The translations under genes were made by a program, and so were the position numbers. The notes below the pieces were generated by a model. That model was not told the origin of the DNA, did not search any database, and saw only the letters and a list, made by a program, of their open reading frames with translations. Positions 7,336 to 13,934 of a stretch of 15,585 nucleotides of DNA are shown piece by piece (the stretch's first letter is position 1; the number at the start of each line of letters is the position of its first letter). Origin of the DNA: JAAGZL01 sp964628835 (GTDB lineage: Bacteria; Pseudomonadota; Gammaproteobacteria; Chromatiales; Chromatiaceae); NCBI GenBank assembly GCA_964628835.1, contig CAZVME010000077.1, forward strand, positions 1-15,585, given 5' to 3'.

Positions 7336-8154
7336 CTAGTTGTATCTGCCTCTAATCTCCAACCACTCCCTGGCTTCTTCATGCTTGCCTCTCTTTGTCG
7401 CGCCCTGTGCCAGTATCTCTGCCTTGCTGGTCAGGGTCTGCACGGCGGCGCTATGATCGGCATTATTCAGTACACCAGACTGGATGACCTTCTCCAACGA
7501 TTTGATACGAAACCGGTCCATGCCCCAGTGGTGTCGGGATAGTTGATCTTCATGACCGCCATATTTTTTGATCTGTGGCCTTTCCACAAAGGCCACCGGA
7601 TAGGTGGCGCAGATGCGCAACCACAGGTCGTAATCCTCACAAGCCGGAAGTTGCTCGTCGAAGGTTCCCAACTCATTGAACAGGGCGCGCTGGATGATTA
7701 CGGAGGAGGGGGAGATAACACATAACGGCAGGCAGTTCTGAAAGATGTGGCCACCACTCTTGGCGTGCTTTTTCATTTGGTTTACCTGCTTGCCGTTGCG
7801 GATCCATATCTCTTCAGTATGGCAGATCTTGATTTCCGGTTGCTGTTGCAATAGTTGTTGCTGTGCCGCCAGCTTGCCGGGCAGCCATTCGTCATCTGAA
7901 TCAAGAAATGCCAGCCAGTCACCGGATGCTGCTGCTATGCCGGTGTTACGGGCGGCACTTACTCCGTTATTGGGCTGCTTGATGTAATGACACTGGGGGA
8001 ATTTTTCTGCCATAAGTGTGGCTGTGTCGTCGCTGGAGCCATCATCCACCACTATCACCTCCTGTGCGGGCATGGTTTGGTCCAACACCGACTGCACCGC
8101 CCGGGCCAACACATGGGCGCGGTTGTAGCTGGGGATGATTACGGAGATATTCAT
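7336..8154 (-). CDS. Family 2 (GT-A) glycosyltransferase
   Basis: A 272-residue GT-A enzyme that probably transfers a sugar from a nucleotide donor during polysaccharide or glycolipid synthesis; donor and acceptor cannot be told. The N-terminus MNISVIIPSYNRAHVLARAV, EVIVVDDGSSDDT at 32-44, NNGVSAARNTGI at 62-73 and the metal-binding DSDD at 85-88 (FLDSDDEW) are the GT2 signature. ED at 173-174 (CEDYDLWLR) corresponds to the catalytic-base region. No transmembrane segment is seen. The C-terminus (about 215-272) is helical and charged. No other surface-sugar genes lie nearby, so it is an isolated glycosyltransferase. The gene is divergent from the aldolase gene, with a 155-bp gap. Confidence 0.9.
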   Translation of the reverse strand: MNISVIIPSYNRAHVLARAVQSVLDQTMPAQEVIVVDDGSSDDTATLMAEKFPQCHYIKQPNNGVSAARNTGIAAASGDWLAFLDSDDEWLPGKLAAQQQLLQQQPEIKICHTEEIWIRNGKQVNQMKKHAKSGGHIFQNCLPLCVISPSSVIIQRALFNELGTFDEQLPACEDYDLWLRICATYPVAFVERPQIKKYGGHEDQLSRHHWGMDRFRIKSLEKVIQSGVLNNADHSAAVQTLTSKAEILAQGATKRGKHEEAREWLEIRGRYN

Positions 8155-8309
8155 TAAATGGCAGTTGTGCTATCTGTGGTTACAGCTTTAGGATGTGAGC
8201 TAGGTGTAAGACTGTATACGATGTGTAATCTGATTCAAACTGTAACATTAACCAGACACATGGCCTATTATGGTGCCGGGTTAATAACCGTCTGAAGGAG
8301 TAAACGCTG

Positions 8310-8921
8310 GTGAAACTGGAGTTGCCTGTAATTGGAATCCTGCGCGGGGTCGATCCTGGATTTTTTCCGCAACTGTTACAGGCGTCGTTCAAGGCTGGGT
8401 TGCAGGCCATTGAGGTCACCATGAATACCCCCGGGGCCTGCGATATACTCCGGCAGAATATGCAGCAGGTGCCGGATGGTTGTTACCTGGGTATGGGTAC
8501 GGTGCGAAATCTGGAGGAGGCGCGGCTGGCCATTGAGGCTGGCGCCATGTTCCTGGTCAGTCCTAATACCGATGTGGCTGTGATTGAATATGCGTGCCAA
8601 AACGAAACGCCGATCGTGGCTGGCGCCTACACCCCGAGTGAGGTGTATCAGGCCTGGAGCGCTGGGGCCAGTATGGTAAAGGTGTTTCCATGTCCCAGCC
8701 CAAAGTACATAAAGGATCTACTGGGGCCGTTGGATGAGGTTCCTCTGGTGGCGGTGGGTGGGGTTAAGAGGGAAAATCTGTCACAGTTTCTGGATGCTGG
8801 TGCGGTGGCGGTTGGTGTGGGGAACAGCCTGTTTGGGGATGAGGCGCTGAAAGCCCGTGATGCAGACGCTGTGTTTAAGCATATGTTGGGGTATCTCGGT
8901 GGGCTCTCTTTTGCTGACTAA
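8310..8921 (+). CDS. eda: KDPG/KDPGal aldolase family protein
   Basis: A 203-residue class I aldolase of the KDPG family, which cleaves 2-keto-3-deoxy-6-phospho-sugar acids to pyruvate and glyceraldehyde 3-phosphate. Visible are ILRG with R12, AIEVTMNTPGA with E35 (family catalytic acid/base), GMGTV at 61-65, and MVKVFPC with K124, the expected Schiff-base lysine. It differs from canonical Eda in SPNTD (usual SPG-type) and GAYTPSE (usual PGVxTPTE), and FPCPSPKYIK replaces FPAE. Substrate is therefore uncertain, and a 6-phospho-galactonate aldolase is an alternative. The start is GTG 8310, with AAGGAG at 8295-8300. No edd or other Entner-Doudoroff gene is nearby. A perfect hairpin follows. Confidence 0.82.
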   Translation: MKLELPVIGILRGVDPGFFPQLLQASFKAGLQAIEVTMNTPGACDILRQNMQQVPDGCYLGMGTVRNLEEARLAIEAGAMFLVSPNTDVAVIEYACQNETPIVAGAYTPSEVYQAWSAGASMVKVFPCPSPKYIKDLLGPLDEVPLVAVGGVKRENLSQFLDAGAVAVGVGNSLFGDEALKARDADAVFKHMLGYLGGLSFAD

Positions 8922-8941
8922 TTGATGCTGCTGGGATGGGG

Positions 8942-8973
8942 CCTGATTGGGGCTTGGGGAAGCCCCAATCAGG
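8942..8973. terminator. Perfect 14-bp-stem hairpin after the aldolase gene
   Basis: CCTGATTGGGGCTT (8942-8955) pairs perfectly with AAGCCCCAATCAGG (8960-8973) around a GGGG loop, 20 bases after the aldolase stop. The position fits a transcription terminator for that gene, but the bases that follow (TATTACAAAAG) are not a T-run on the plus strand. It may act as a mRNA 3'-end stabiliser or a bidirectional structure instead. Confidence 0.6.
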
Positions 8974-9406
8974 TATTACAAAAGTCCATTTACTAGATAA
9001 AAACGTAACAATGAGGTTATGTTAAAACCTCCAGATTGAGTCAAGGTTTTCAAGGATTATGACCAATCTGCTCAATCAACTGCGAAAGGCAGGGCGATGA
9101 CCCCGTAATCCGTAGCGACTGTCTTTCCGACTCAGTGGTTTAATTTTCCCACTGTCGTCTAATTCGCTATAGCAATCAAATTTGTGACAAATTTAGTTAT
9201 CTTCAATATGTCAAGGCTCAAATAAAAAGTTCCAGATGTTACTTGGCCACGGAACTGTTTGGCTTTCCTGGCATGGTTACAACACCCCTTAACAGGTTGA
9301 GGTTTAGGCTAGGAAGACCGGCCTGGTTAATAGCCCGGGCATGTGCCTGCCAAGTTAGTGGCGCAGGTACTGTGGCAAAAGCAATCTTGTTCAGCATGCG
9401 CCGAAC

Positions 9407-9452
9407 CGCCTACCAAATAAGTCGTAAATACATAAGATAGAGATGGTAGGCG
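9407..9452. repeat. Inverted repeat with 9-bp perfect arms
   Basis: CGCCTACCA at 9407-9415 and TGGTAGGCG at 9444-9452 are exact reverse complements separated by 28 AT-rich bases. There is no T-run after it. It could be the ends of a very small element or a recombination or protein site. Confidence 0.55.
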
Positions 9453-9495
9453 CTGCCAAATGTTAAGATAAAGTAAATCAGAACATGCAGATATA

Positions 9496-9553
9496 CTAAT
9501 AGAGACTAGTCTAAAAATATAATAAATACAACATTAGTCTAATTTTCTATTAG
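9496..9553. repeat. AT-rich nested inverted repeat
   Basis: Outer arms CTAATAGA (9496-9503) and TCTATTAG (9546-9553) enclose inner arms AGACTA (9503-9508) and TAGTCT (9535-9540). The local AT richness contrasts with the rest of the window. It could form a cruciform or an RNA hairpin. No gene is attached to it. Confidence 0.45.
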
Positions 9554-9684
9554 CGGTGGCCTCGATATGAGTGGAAAGTGACGCATAAGATATTTATGGC
9601 GACCTTTCCGGGCTGGCTCCTACAACCTGTTCCTCTGGGATGTAACAGCCGCCAAACCTGCCAACCGACCAAATTGTGGATGGA

Positions 9685-10269
9685 TCAGTTTTTCCGAATC
9701 CCTTCAATGCTCAGGTATAACTCCACTGTTTCTGAGGCTGGCCCAAGGTTGTAGTTGATGCCAAAATCAGACAGTTTAAAGCTGGTGGTGCCCTCAAATC
9801 CACGCCTGTAACCACCCCATGGATCTTTGCCGTGGCCGACATTGCTCACCGCGATGGTCAGGGGGCGGGTGACGCCGTGCAGGGTAAGTTTGCCCGTGAG
9901 CTCCGCCTTGCCACCAGCAACATCTTTGAGGCCGGTTCCCACAAAGCTGGCCCTGGGGTGTTTGCTGGTGTCGAGAAAATCATCACTGCGCAGATGCTTG
10001 TCGCGCTCGGCGTGGTTGGTGTCCACGCTGCTGACATCAATATCCACCTTTACTTTGGCAGCAGCCGGATTGTTCTCGTCGTAGCTGAACTCTCCAGAGA
10101 AGGTGTTGAAACGTCCCAGCAGCCAGCTGTAGCCCAGGTGTGAGATCTTGAACTGGATAAAGGCGTGGGCCTTCTTGGTATCAATTACATAGTCTGCGGC
10201 CTGGGTTGGAACTGCACTGATGGAAATCAGTGCAGCAGCAACTAGTCCTGTGATCCGTTTATTATTCAT
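9685..10269 (-). CDS. YceI-family periplasmic lipid/isoprenoid-binding protein
   Basis: A 194-residue exported protein with a signal peptide MNNKRITGLVAAALISISAVPTQA cleaved about residue 24, followed by the YceI lipocalin-like beta-barrel. Landmarks are YVIDTKKAHAFIQFKISHLGYSW, the VDIDVSSVDTNHAERDKHLRS block, FLDTSKHPRASF, TGKLTLHGVTRPLT and GINYNLGPASETVEL. YceI proteins bind polyisoprenoid quinones or fatty-acid amides in a barrel; the ligand here is unknown. A longer frame starting at 10389 is rejected: ATG 10269 begins the signal peptide and overlaps the stop of the cytochrome b561 gene by ATGA. YceI next to cytochrome b561 is a recurrent pairing, consistent with quinone handling. It is the last gene of the minus-strand operon. 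Confidence 0.93.
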   Translation of the reverse strand: MNNKRITGLVAAALISISAVPTQAADYVIDTKKAHAFIQFKISHLGYSWLLGRFNTFSGEFSYDENNPAAAKVKVDIDVSSVDTNHAERDKHLRSDDFLDTSKHPRASFVGTGLKDVAGGKAELTGKLTLHGVTRPLTIAVSNVGHGKDPWGGYRRGFEGTTSFKLSDFGINYNLGPASETVELYLSIEGIRKN

Positions 10270-10838
10270 CCTGTCTTCTCCTCGTTTGATGCGGTGCCAA
10301 GCATTCTGCTCAGTGTGGTGTCTCTGTCGATAAAGTGGTGTTTTAGGGCGCCTGCTGCATGAATGGCTGTGGTTAGGATCAGTCCCCATGCGAATAGTTC
10401 GTGGATATTCCCCATAATCTCTTCCTGCTTATCCAGTCCGGTAAACAGGGCTGGGATCTCGAACCAGCCGAATACGGAAACGGCGCGGCCATCGGCGCTG
10501 GAGATCAGATAACCGCTCAGTATTACGGCTAGTGGCAGCAGATACAGCAGCAGATGGGCAATGTGCGCACTCTGTAGTTCCCACGGTTTGTGGTTGGGGT
10601 GGGGGTCGGGGATGATCTCCTCAAATCGCCATATCAGCCGTAGCAGGATCAGCATAAACAGCAGGATGCCGATGCTGCGGTGGATATCCGGTCCCTGGCG
10701 ATACCATGGGTCGTAGTAGTCCAGGTCGGTCATCCACAGCCCTAGCCCAAACAGCCCGATAATGGAGGCCGCCACCAGCCAGTGCATAAGTACTGTTAGC
10801 AGGCCCCAGGACTTGGTGGTGTTACGCCACCTGATCAT
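10266..10838 (-). CDS. Cytochrome b561-family membrane protein
   Basis: A 190-residue inner-membrane di-haem b-type cytochrome of the bacterial cytochrome b561/CybB family, which moves electrons between quinol and other acceptors. Four hydrophobic helices are visible (about 12-35, 54-70, 93-113, 145-165). Candidate haem-ligand histidines are H19 (LMHWLVA), H53 (DIHRSIG), H146 (NIHELFAWG) and H160 (TAIHAAGALKHH), the order usual for the family. I chose ATG 10838 because GGAGGA precedes it by about six bases; an earlier in-frame codon at 10859 lacks this. The start overlaps the end of the pirin gene by 17 bases, and the stop overlaps the yceI start. This supports a coupled operon. Confidence 0.92.
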   Translation of the reverse strand: MIRWRNTTKSWGLLTVLMHWLVAASIIGLFGLGLWMTDLDYYDPWYRQGPDIHRSIGILLFMLILLRLIWRFEEIIPDPHPNHKPWELQSAHIAHLLLYLLPLAVILSGYLISSADGRAVSVFGWFEIPALFTGLDKQEEIMGNIHELFAWGLILTTAIHAAGALKHHFIDRDTTLSRMLGTASNEEKTG

Positions 10839-11703
10839 GGGCGTCCTCCACCTCGCCAAACAGCCCGTCCTGGTAATCGCGATAGGCCTGTTCTATCTCC
10901 TCATTCGTGTTCATCACAAATGGGCCATGCCGCGCCACCGCTTCCCCAATGGGACGGCCTGCGATTAGCAACAGGTGGCTGGTCTCGTTGGCAGTGAGTT
11001 CAACCCCGTCACCATCCTCCAGCACGGCCAGTTGCCCAGCGGTGACCGGCTCCTGCCCACTAAGTTGGATCACACCTGAGATTTGGTAGATAAAGGCGTT
11101 GAACCCGTGAGGTATTGACTCATAAAAGCTACTGCCAGCTGGTATGCTGATGTCCATAAAGATTGTATCTGTAGTGGTGGCGGTTACCGGGCCCATGTTG
11201 CCTTCGATGGTCTCACCGGCAATAATCCGCACCTTCACTCCATACTGGCGGGTCTCTTCGGTGATCTGCTCCGGATCAAACTCCTGATAGCCTGGTGGCC
11301 CCATCTTCTGTGCGGCGGGCAGGTTTATCCAGAGCTGGAATCCCTGCAGTAGTCCATCCTCCTGTTCCGGCATCTCTGAGTGTTTGATGCCACTGGCGGC
11401 GGTCATCCACTGCACCCCTCCGGCCTTGATCACTCCCATGTGGCCAGCGCTGTCACGATGCCGCATCTTACCTGCGAGCAGGTAGGTAACAGTCTCAAAG
11501 CCACGGTGAGGATGGGGTGGGAATCCCGCAATATAGTCGTTGGGATTGTCTGAGCTAAACACATCCAGCAGTAGGAATGGATCCAGCAGGCGCAGGCCTG
11601 GGGCCGGGATAACCCGTTTAAGTTTTACCCCTGCGCCATCCTGGGTGGTTCTGCCGGTAACGATCTGTCGGATTGTTCGTGGGTGTTTAATCCTGGTGTT
11701 CAT
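10822..11703 (-). CDS. Pirin family protein
   Basis: A 293-residue cupin-fold protein of the pirin family. The N-terminal cupin metal site is complete: H64 and H66 in FPPHPHRGFETVTYLL, then H108 and E110 in ASGIKHSEMP, matching the iron ligands of human pirin. GVQWMTAASGI lies before the last pair. The C-terminal cupin domain (about 170-280) lacks an equivalent histidine cluster. Bacterial pirins include quercetin 2,3-dioxygenases and stress-linked regulators; which applies here cannot be decided. The gene starts nine bases after the azoreductase stop, with GAGGAG before its ATG, and overlaps the b561 gene. Its partners suggest a role in oxidising or detoxifying quinone/flavonoid-like compounds. 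Confidence 0.94.
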   Translation of the reverse strand: MNTRIKHPRTIRQIVTGRTTQDGAGVKLKRVIPAPGLRLLDPFLLLDVFSSDNPNDYIAGFPPHPHRGFETVTYLLAGKMRHRDSAGHMGVIKAGGVQWMTAASGIKHSEMPEQEDGLLQGFQLWINLPAAQKMGPPGYQEFDPEQITEETRQYGVKVRIIAGETIEGNMGPVTATTTDTIFMDISIPAGSSFYESIPHGFNAFIYQISGVIQLSGQEPVTAGQLAVLEDGDGVELTANETSHLLLIAGRPIGEAVARHGPFVMNTNEEIEQAYRDYQDGLFGEVEDAHDQVA

Positions 11704-11712
11704 GGCTGCTCC

Positions 11713-12333
11713 TCAGGCTGCAGCTGTGCTCAGGGTTTTCTGTATCTGGGCGTGTGCTGCCGCTATGCTTTGCTCCCGATTCTCGGGTGATATGTTTAGT
11801 CCCTCCGCCTGTATGGTGTGGATCTCACTAATACCCAGAAAACTGAATATGGTATTCATATAACTGACCTGATGGTCCATGGGGCTGTTGTCACCGTAGA
11901 CTCCACCCCTGGTGCTCAGGATGTAGACCTGTTTGTCGCCGGCCAGTCCTTTTGGCCCATTGGCGGTGTATTCGAAGGTGCGCCCGGCTACCGAGATATG
12001 GTCAACCCAGGATTTGAGGGTGGATGGGATGCCGAGGTTATACATCGGAACACCCAGCACCAGAACATCTGCATCCAGGAACTCTTGAATAAGCTCTTCT
12101 GCCCGGTTGGCTGCGGTTTCCTGCTCGGATGTGCGTTCAGCTATCGGGGTCATCATACTGCCCAGGGTGAAGCCATCCATATGCGGTAGTGGGTTATCAA
12201 CGATATCGCGCCGGATGACTTTGTCTTCTGGATTGAGTGTGCTCCAGTGCTGGATAAAGTCACCGCTCAGACGTCTGGACTCTGATCTCTCTCCAAGGGC
12301 GCTTGCGTCTATGTGTAGAATCTTGCGGGTCAT
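11713..12333 (-). CDS. azoR: FMN-dependent NADH:quinone oxidoreductase/azoreductase
   Basis: A 206-residue flavodoxin-fold enzyme that reduces quinones and azo compounds by two electrons using NADH and FMN, a detoxification activity. It starts MTRKILHIDASALGERSESRR (phosphate-binding region), then PMYNLGIPSTLK at 96-107 and SWVDHISVAGRTF (FMN/substrate site), YTANGPKGL, and STRGGVYGDNS around 140-150. These are AzoR landmarks. ATG 12333 is preferred over an in-frame upstream start at 12372, because GAGGAA sits nine bases before it and the protein then begins where the family begins. It is the first gene of the operon with pirin, b561 and yceI. The LysR gene upstream is on the same strand. Confidence 0.95.
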   Translation of the reverse strand: MTRKILHIDASALGERSESRRLSGDFIQHWSTLNPEDKVIRRDIVDNPLPHMDGFTLGSMMTPIAERTSEQETAANRAEELIQEFLDADVLVLGVPMYNLGIPSTLKSWVDHISVAGRTFEYTANGPKGLAGDKQVYILSTRGGVYGDNSPMDHQVSYMNTIFSFLGISEIHTIQAEGLNISPENREQSIAAAHAQIQKTLSTAAA

Positions 12334-12404
12334 TTCTGTTGTTCCTCTGTTGAGTGGTTTGTGGATAACCATTGAGGAGAATTCTAGGTCAATAATACCC
12401 AGTG

Positions 12405-12447
12405 TACTAGTAAGTAATTATGAGAGTAATAGTTCCACTTATGGAAC
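12405..12447. promoter_or_regulatory. Candidate LysR-type operator/promoter region of the azoR operon
   Basis: GTTCCA-CTTA-TGGAAC (12432-12447) is a perfect 6-bp-arm palindrome that also fits the T-N11-A pattern bound by LysR-type regulators. A second palindrome, TACTAGTA (12405-12412), lies nearer azoR. Both are within 75-115 bases upstream of the azoR start on the minus strand and downstream of the LysR gene. Reading the minus strand, a TATTAT (about 12392-12397) is a possible -10, without a good -35, which would fit an activator-dependent promoter. Assignment to this regulator is inference. Confidence 0.45.
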
Positions 12448-12544
12448 AATACATGGATAAATTGCCTGTGAATGGCGTATGAAGGGGTTTGTTATGGGTG
12501 TGGTTCTTGGAAATGGGACAGTAGGCTCAGCCTGATCTGTCGGT

Positions 12545-13426
12545 TCATAGGCGTTGGGCAATGAAGTCGATGAAGCTGCGCACCTTCAGGGTGAGGTGTC
12601 TGGGGGAGGGGTAGACCGCATACACTCCATCCTCCGGTAGTTGCCACTCCTGCATTATTGGTAGCAGTAAGCCCCGGTCCAAAGCGTCTCGACACAGGCT
12701 TGAGGGCAGGGTGGTGATGCCCAGACCGGCGATGGCGGCATCGCGCAGGGTGGTCACGCTGTTGGCAACCAGCCGGCCCTTTATCTCCACCTGTGACAGG
12801 CTGTTGGATGAACTGAACTGTAGGGTGGTGCGGCCATCTCCGCCGGGATAGGCTAGGCAGATGTGTTCCCGCAGCTGTTCGGGGTTTTGTGGTGTCCCAT
12901 GTTGTTCCAGATAGGCTGGGGCGGCACACAACAACATGCGTGATTCCCCCAGACGGCGGGCTATCATGCTGGAGTCTTCGAGGTGCCCGGCGCGCAGGGC
13001 CAGATCAAAACCCTCTGCCACCAGATCAACGAAGCGGTTAGTGAGCATTAGCTCCAGTTGTACTTCTGGGTAGTGTTGCAGGTATTCCGATACTATGGTG
13101 CCAATATAGTTATTGCCCCAATCTGTGGGGCCGGTTACCCGCAGCAGTCCGCGTGGTTCATCCAGATTTAGGTTGATCAAACGTTCCGCCTCTTTGGCCT
13201 CATTCACCACCCGCACGCAGTGGTCATAAAACTCAGTACCAATGTCTGTCAGGCGCAGGGAACGGGTGGTGCGGTGCAGTAGGCGGCTGTCGAGCTGGGT
13301 CTCCAGATTGGATATGCGGCGGCTAAGGGTGGACTTGGGCATGCCCAGTTCGCGGGCAGCGGCAGTGAAACTACCGGAGTCTACAACTTGGGCGAACAGC
13401 AGCATGTCGTTGAGGTCGATCATCAT
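12545..13426 (-). CDS. LysR-family transcriptional regulator
   Basis: A 293-residue LysR-type regulator. The N-terminal winged helix-turn-helix (about 3-62) reads LLFAQVVDSGSFTAAARELG then MPKSTLSRRISNLE and LLHRTTRSLRLT, characteristic of the CrgA/DntR-like branch of the family. The effector-binding domain (about 90-290) starts GLLRVTGPTDWG and includes LALRAGHL. The ligand is unknown. It lies directly upstream of azoR-pirin-b561-yceI on the same strand, with 211 bases between, and likely controls that operon in response to a quinone or other electrophile. The start is either of two adjacent ATGs (13426 or 13423); neither has a strong ribosome binding site. Confidence 0.93.
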   Translation of the reverse strand: MMIDLNDMLLFAQVVDSGSFTAAARELGMPKSTLSRRISNLETQLDSRLLHRTTRSLRLTDIGTEFYDHCVRVVNEAKEAERLINLNLDEPRGLLRVTGPTDWGNNYIGTIVSEYLQHYPEVQLELMLTNRFVDLVAEGFDLALRAGHLEDSSMIARRLGESRMLLCAAPAYLEQHGTPQNPEQLREHICLAYPGGDGRTTLQFSSSNSLSQVEIKGRLVANSVTTLRDAAIAGLGITTLPSSLCRDALDRGLLLPIMQEWQLPEDGVYAVYPSPRHLTLKVRSFIDFIAQRL

Positions 13427-13479
13427 CGGTTAGTTTCTGCGGTTGTTGGCCAGCGGTCAATAGCGGCTACGGTTAAACT

Positions 13480-13507
13480 GGGGGAGGTTCAATGCGTCCC
13501 CTTTTTT
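13480..13507 (+). terminator. GC-rich stem followed by a T-run
   Basis: GGGGA (13481-13485) can pair with TCCCC (13497-13501), followed by six T on the plus strand (13502-13507). It has intrinsic-terminator geometry for plus-strand transcription, yet the flanking genes are both on the minus strand. It may stop antisense transcripts entering the LysR gene, or be a fragment of a dispersed palindrome. Confidence 0.35.
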
Positions 13508-13934
13508 CCTTATGGCCTGGTTATGTGCAATCATTCTTCATTTCCAATGCCCGCCATCACTCTTTCCATCTTCGGGACCTATGTATGTACCAATAGTGTC
13601 TTCTAGGATTGATTTTTTCGCTTCAGTAAGAGCTGTATTATCCATTTCAAAGTGATCATCCCATACAGTCAATCGGCAGATAACCAGTGAGGCCCTGATA
13701 TATAAATGCCTTGGCTCCTTTGAATCCATCAACAAAGGAGAGCGAACCCGATGGAAACCGATAGCGCCTTACCGGGTAACTGGTTGGGTGATTGAGCAGA
13801 AGTCAGCAGACGGCATACGACCCCATGGATGGGGGAGGTAGAGCGACGCAGGAAGCCAAAGCCGAGTAGCCAAATGCCCACCGTAATGGGCGGGACAGGG
13901 TGAAGGCCTGAACATTTGAAACAAAGGAGGAGCC

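Larger units (their letters stand above)
8974..9684. other. Long gene-less intergenic region with several inverted repeats
   Basis: Between the aldolase hairpin and the end of yceI I recognise no gene. Contents: an AAATTTGT-G-ACAAATTT palindrome at 9178-9194; CAGTGG/CCACTG arms at 9133-9138 and 9149-9154; CGCCTACCA/TGGTAGGCG arms at 9407-9415 and 9444-9452; and an AT-rich composite inverted repeat at 9496-9553. Two weak overlapping open frames (plus 9243-9440, 65 codons; minus 9239-9397, 52 codons) have no ribosome binding site and no family resemblance. The base composition is patchy, with an AT-rich stretch about 9455-9555 beside GC-rich blocks. This suggests decayed or repetitive DNA, or an unannotated RNA. 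Confidence 0.5.

Noticed and set aside
9040..9160. Possible riboswitch (c-di-GMP or cobalamin type) in the intergenic region
   Set aside because: Short stems occur, but I cannot match the conserved core of any riboswitch class and no gene follows on the plus strand.
9280..9330. Integron attC-like site (CCTTAAC...GTTGAGG)
   Set aside because: The core arms match only loosely, with no cassette, integrase or paired site; likely chance.
9239..9397. 52-codon minus-strand frame (starts M-L-N-K-I)
   Set aside because: No ribosome binding site and no recognised family; kept only as a possible remnant.
9243..9440. 65-codon plus-strand frame in the large intergenic region
   Set aside because: No ribosome binding site, no recognisable motif, arginine-rich composition, and overlaps an equally weak minus-strand frame; probably chance.
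10270..10389. Longer N-terminus for the YceI protein
   Set aside because: It would overlap the cytochrome b561 gene and hide the signal peptide; ATG 10269 with ATGA overlap fits better.
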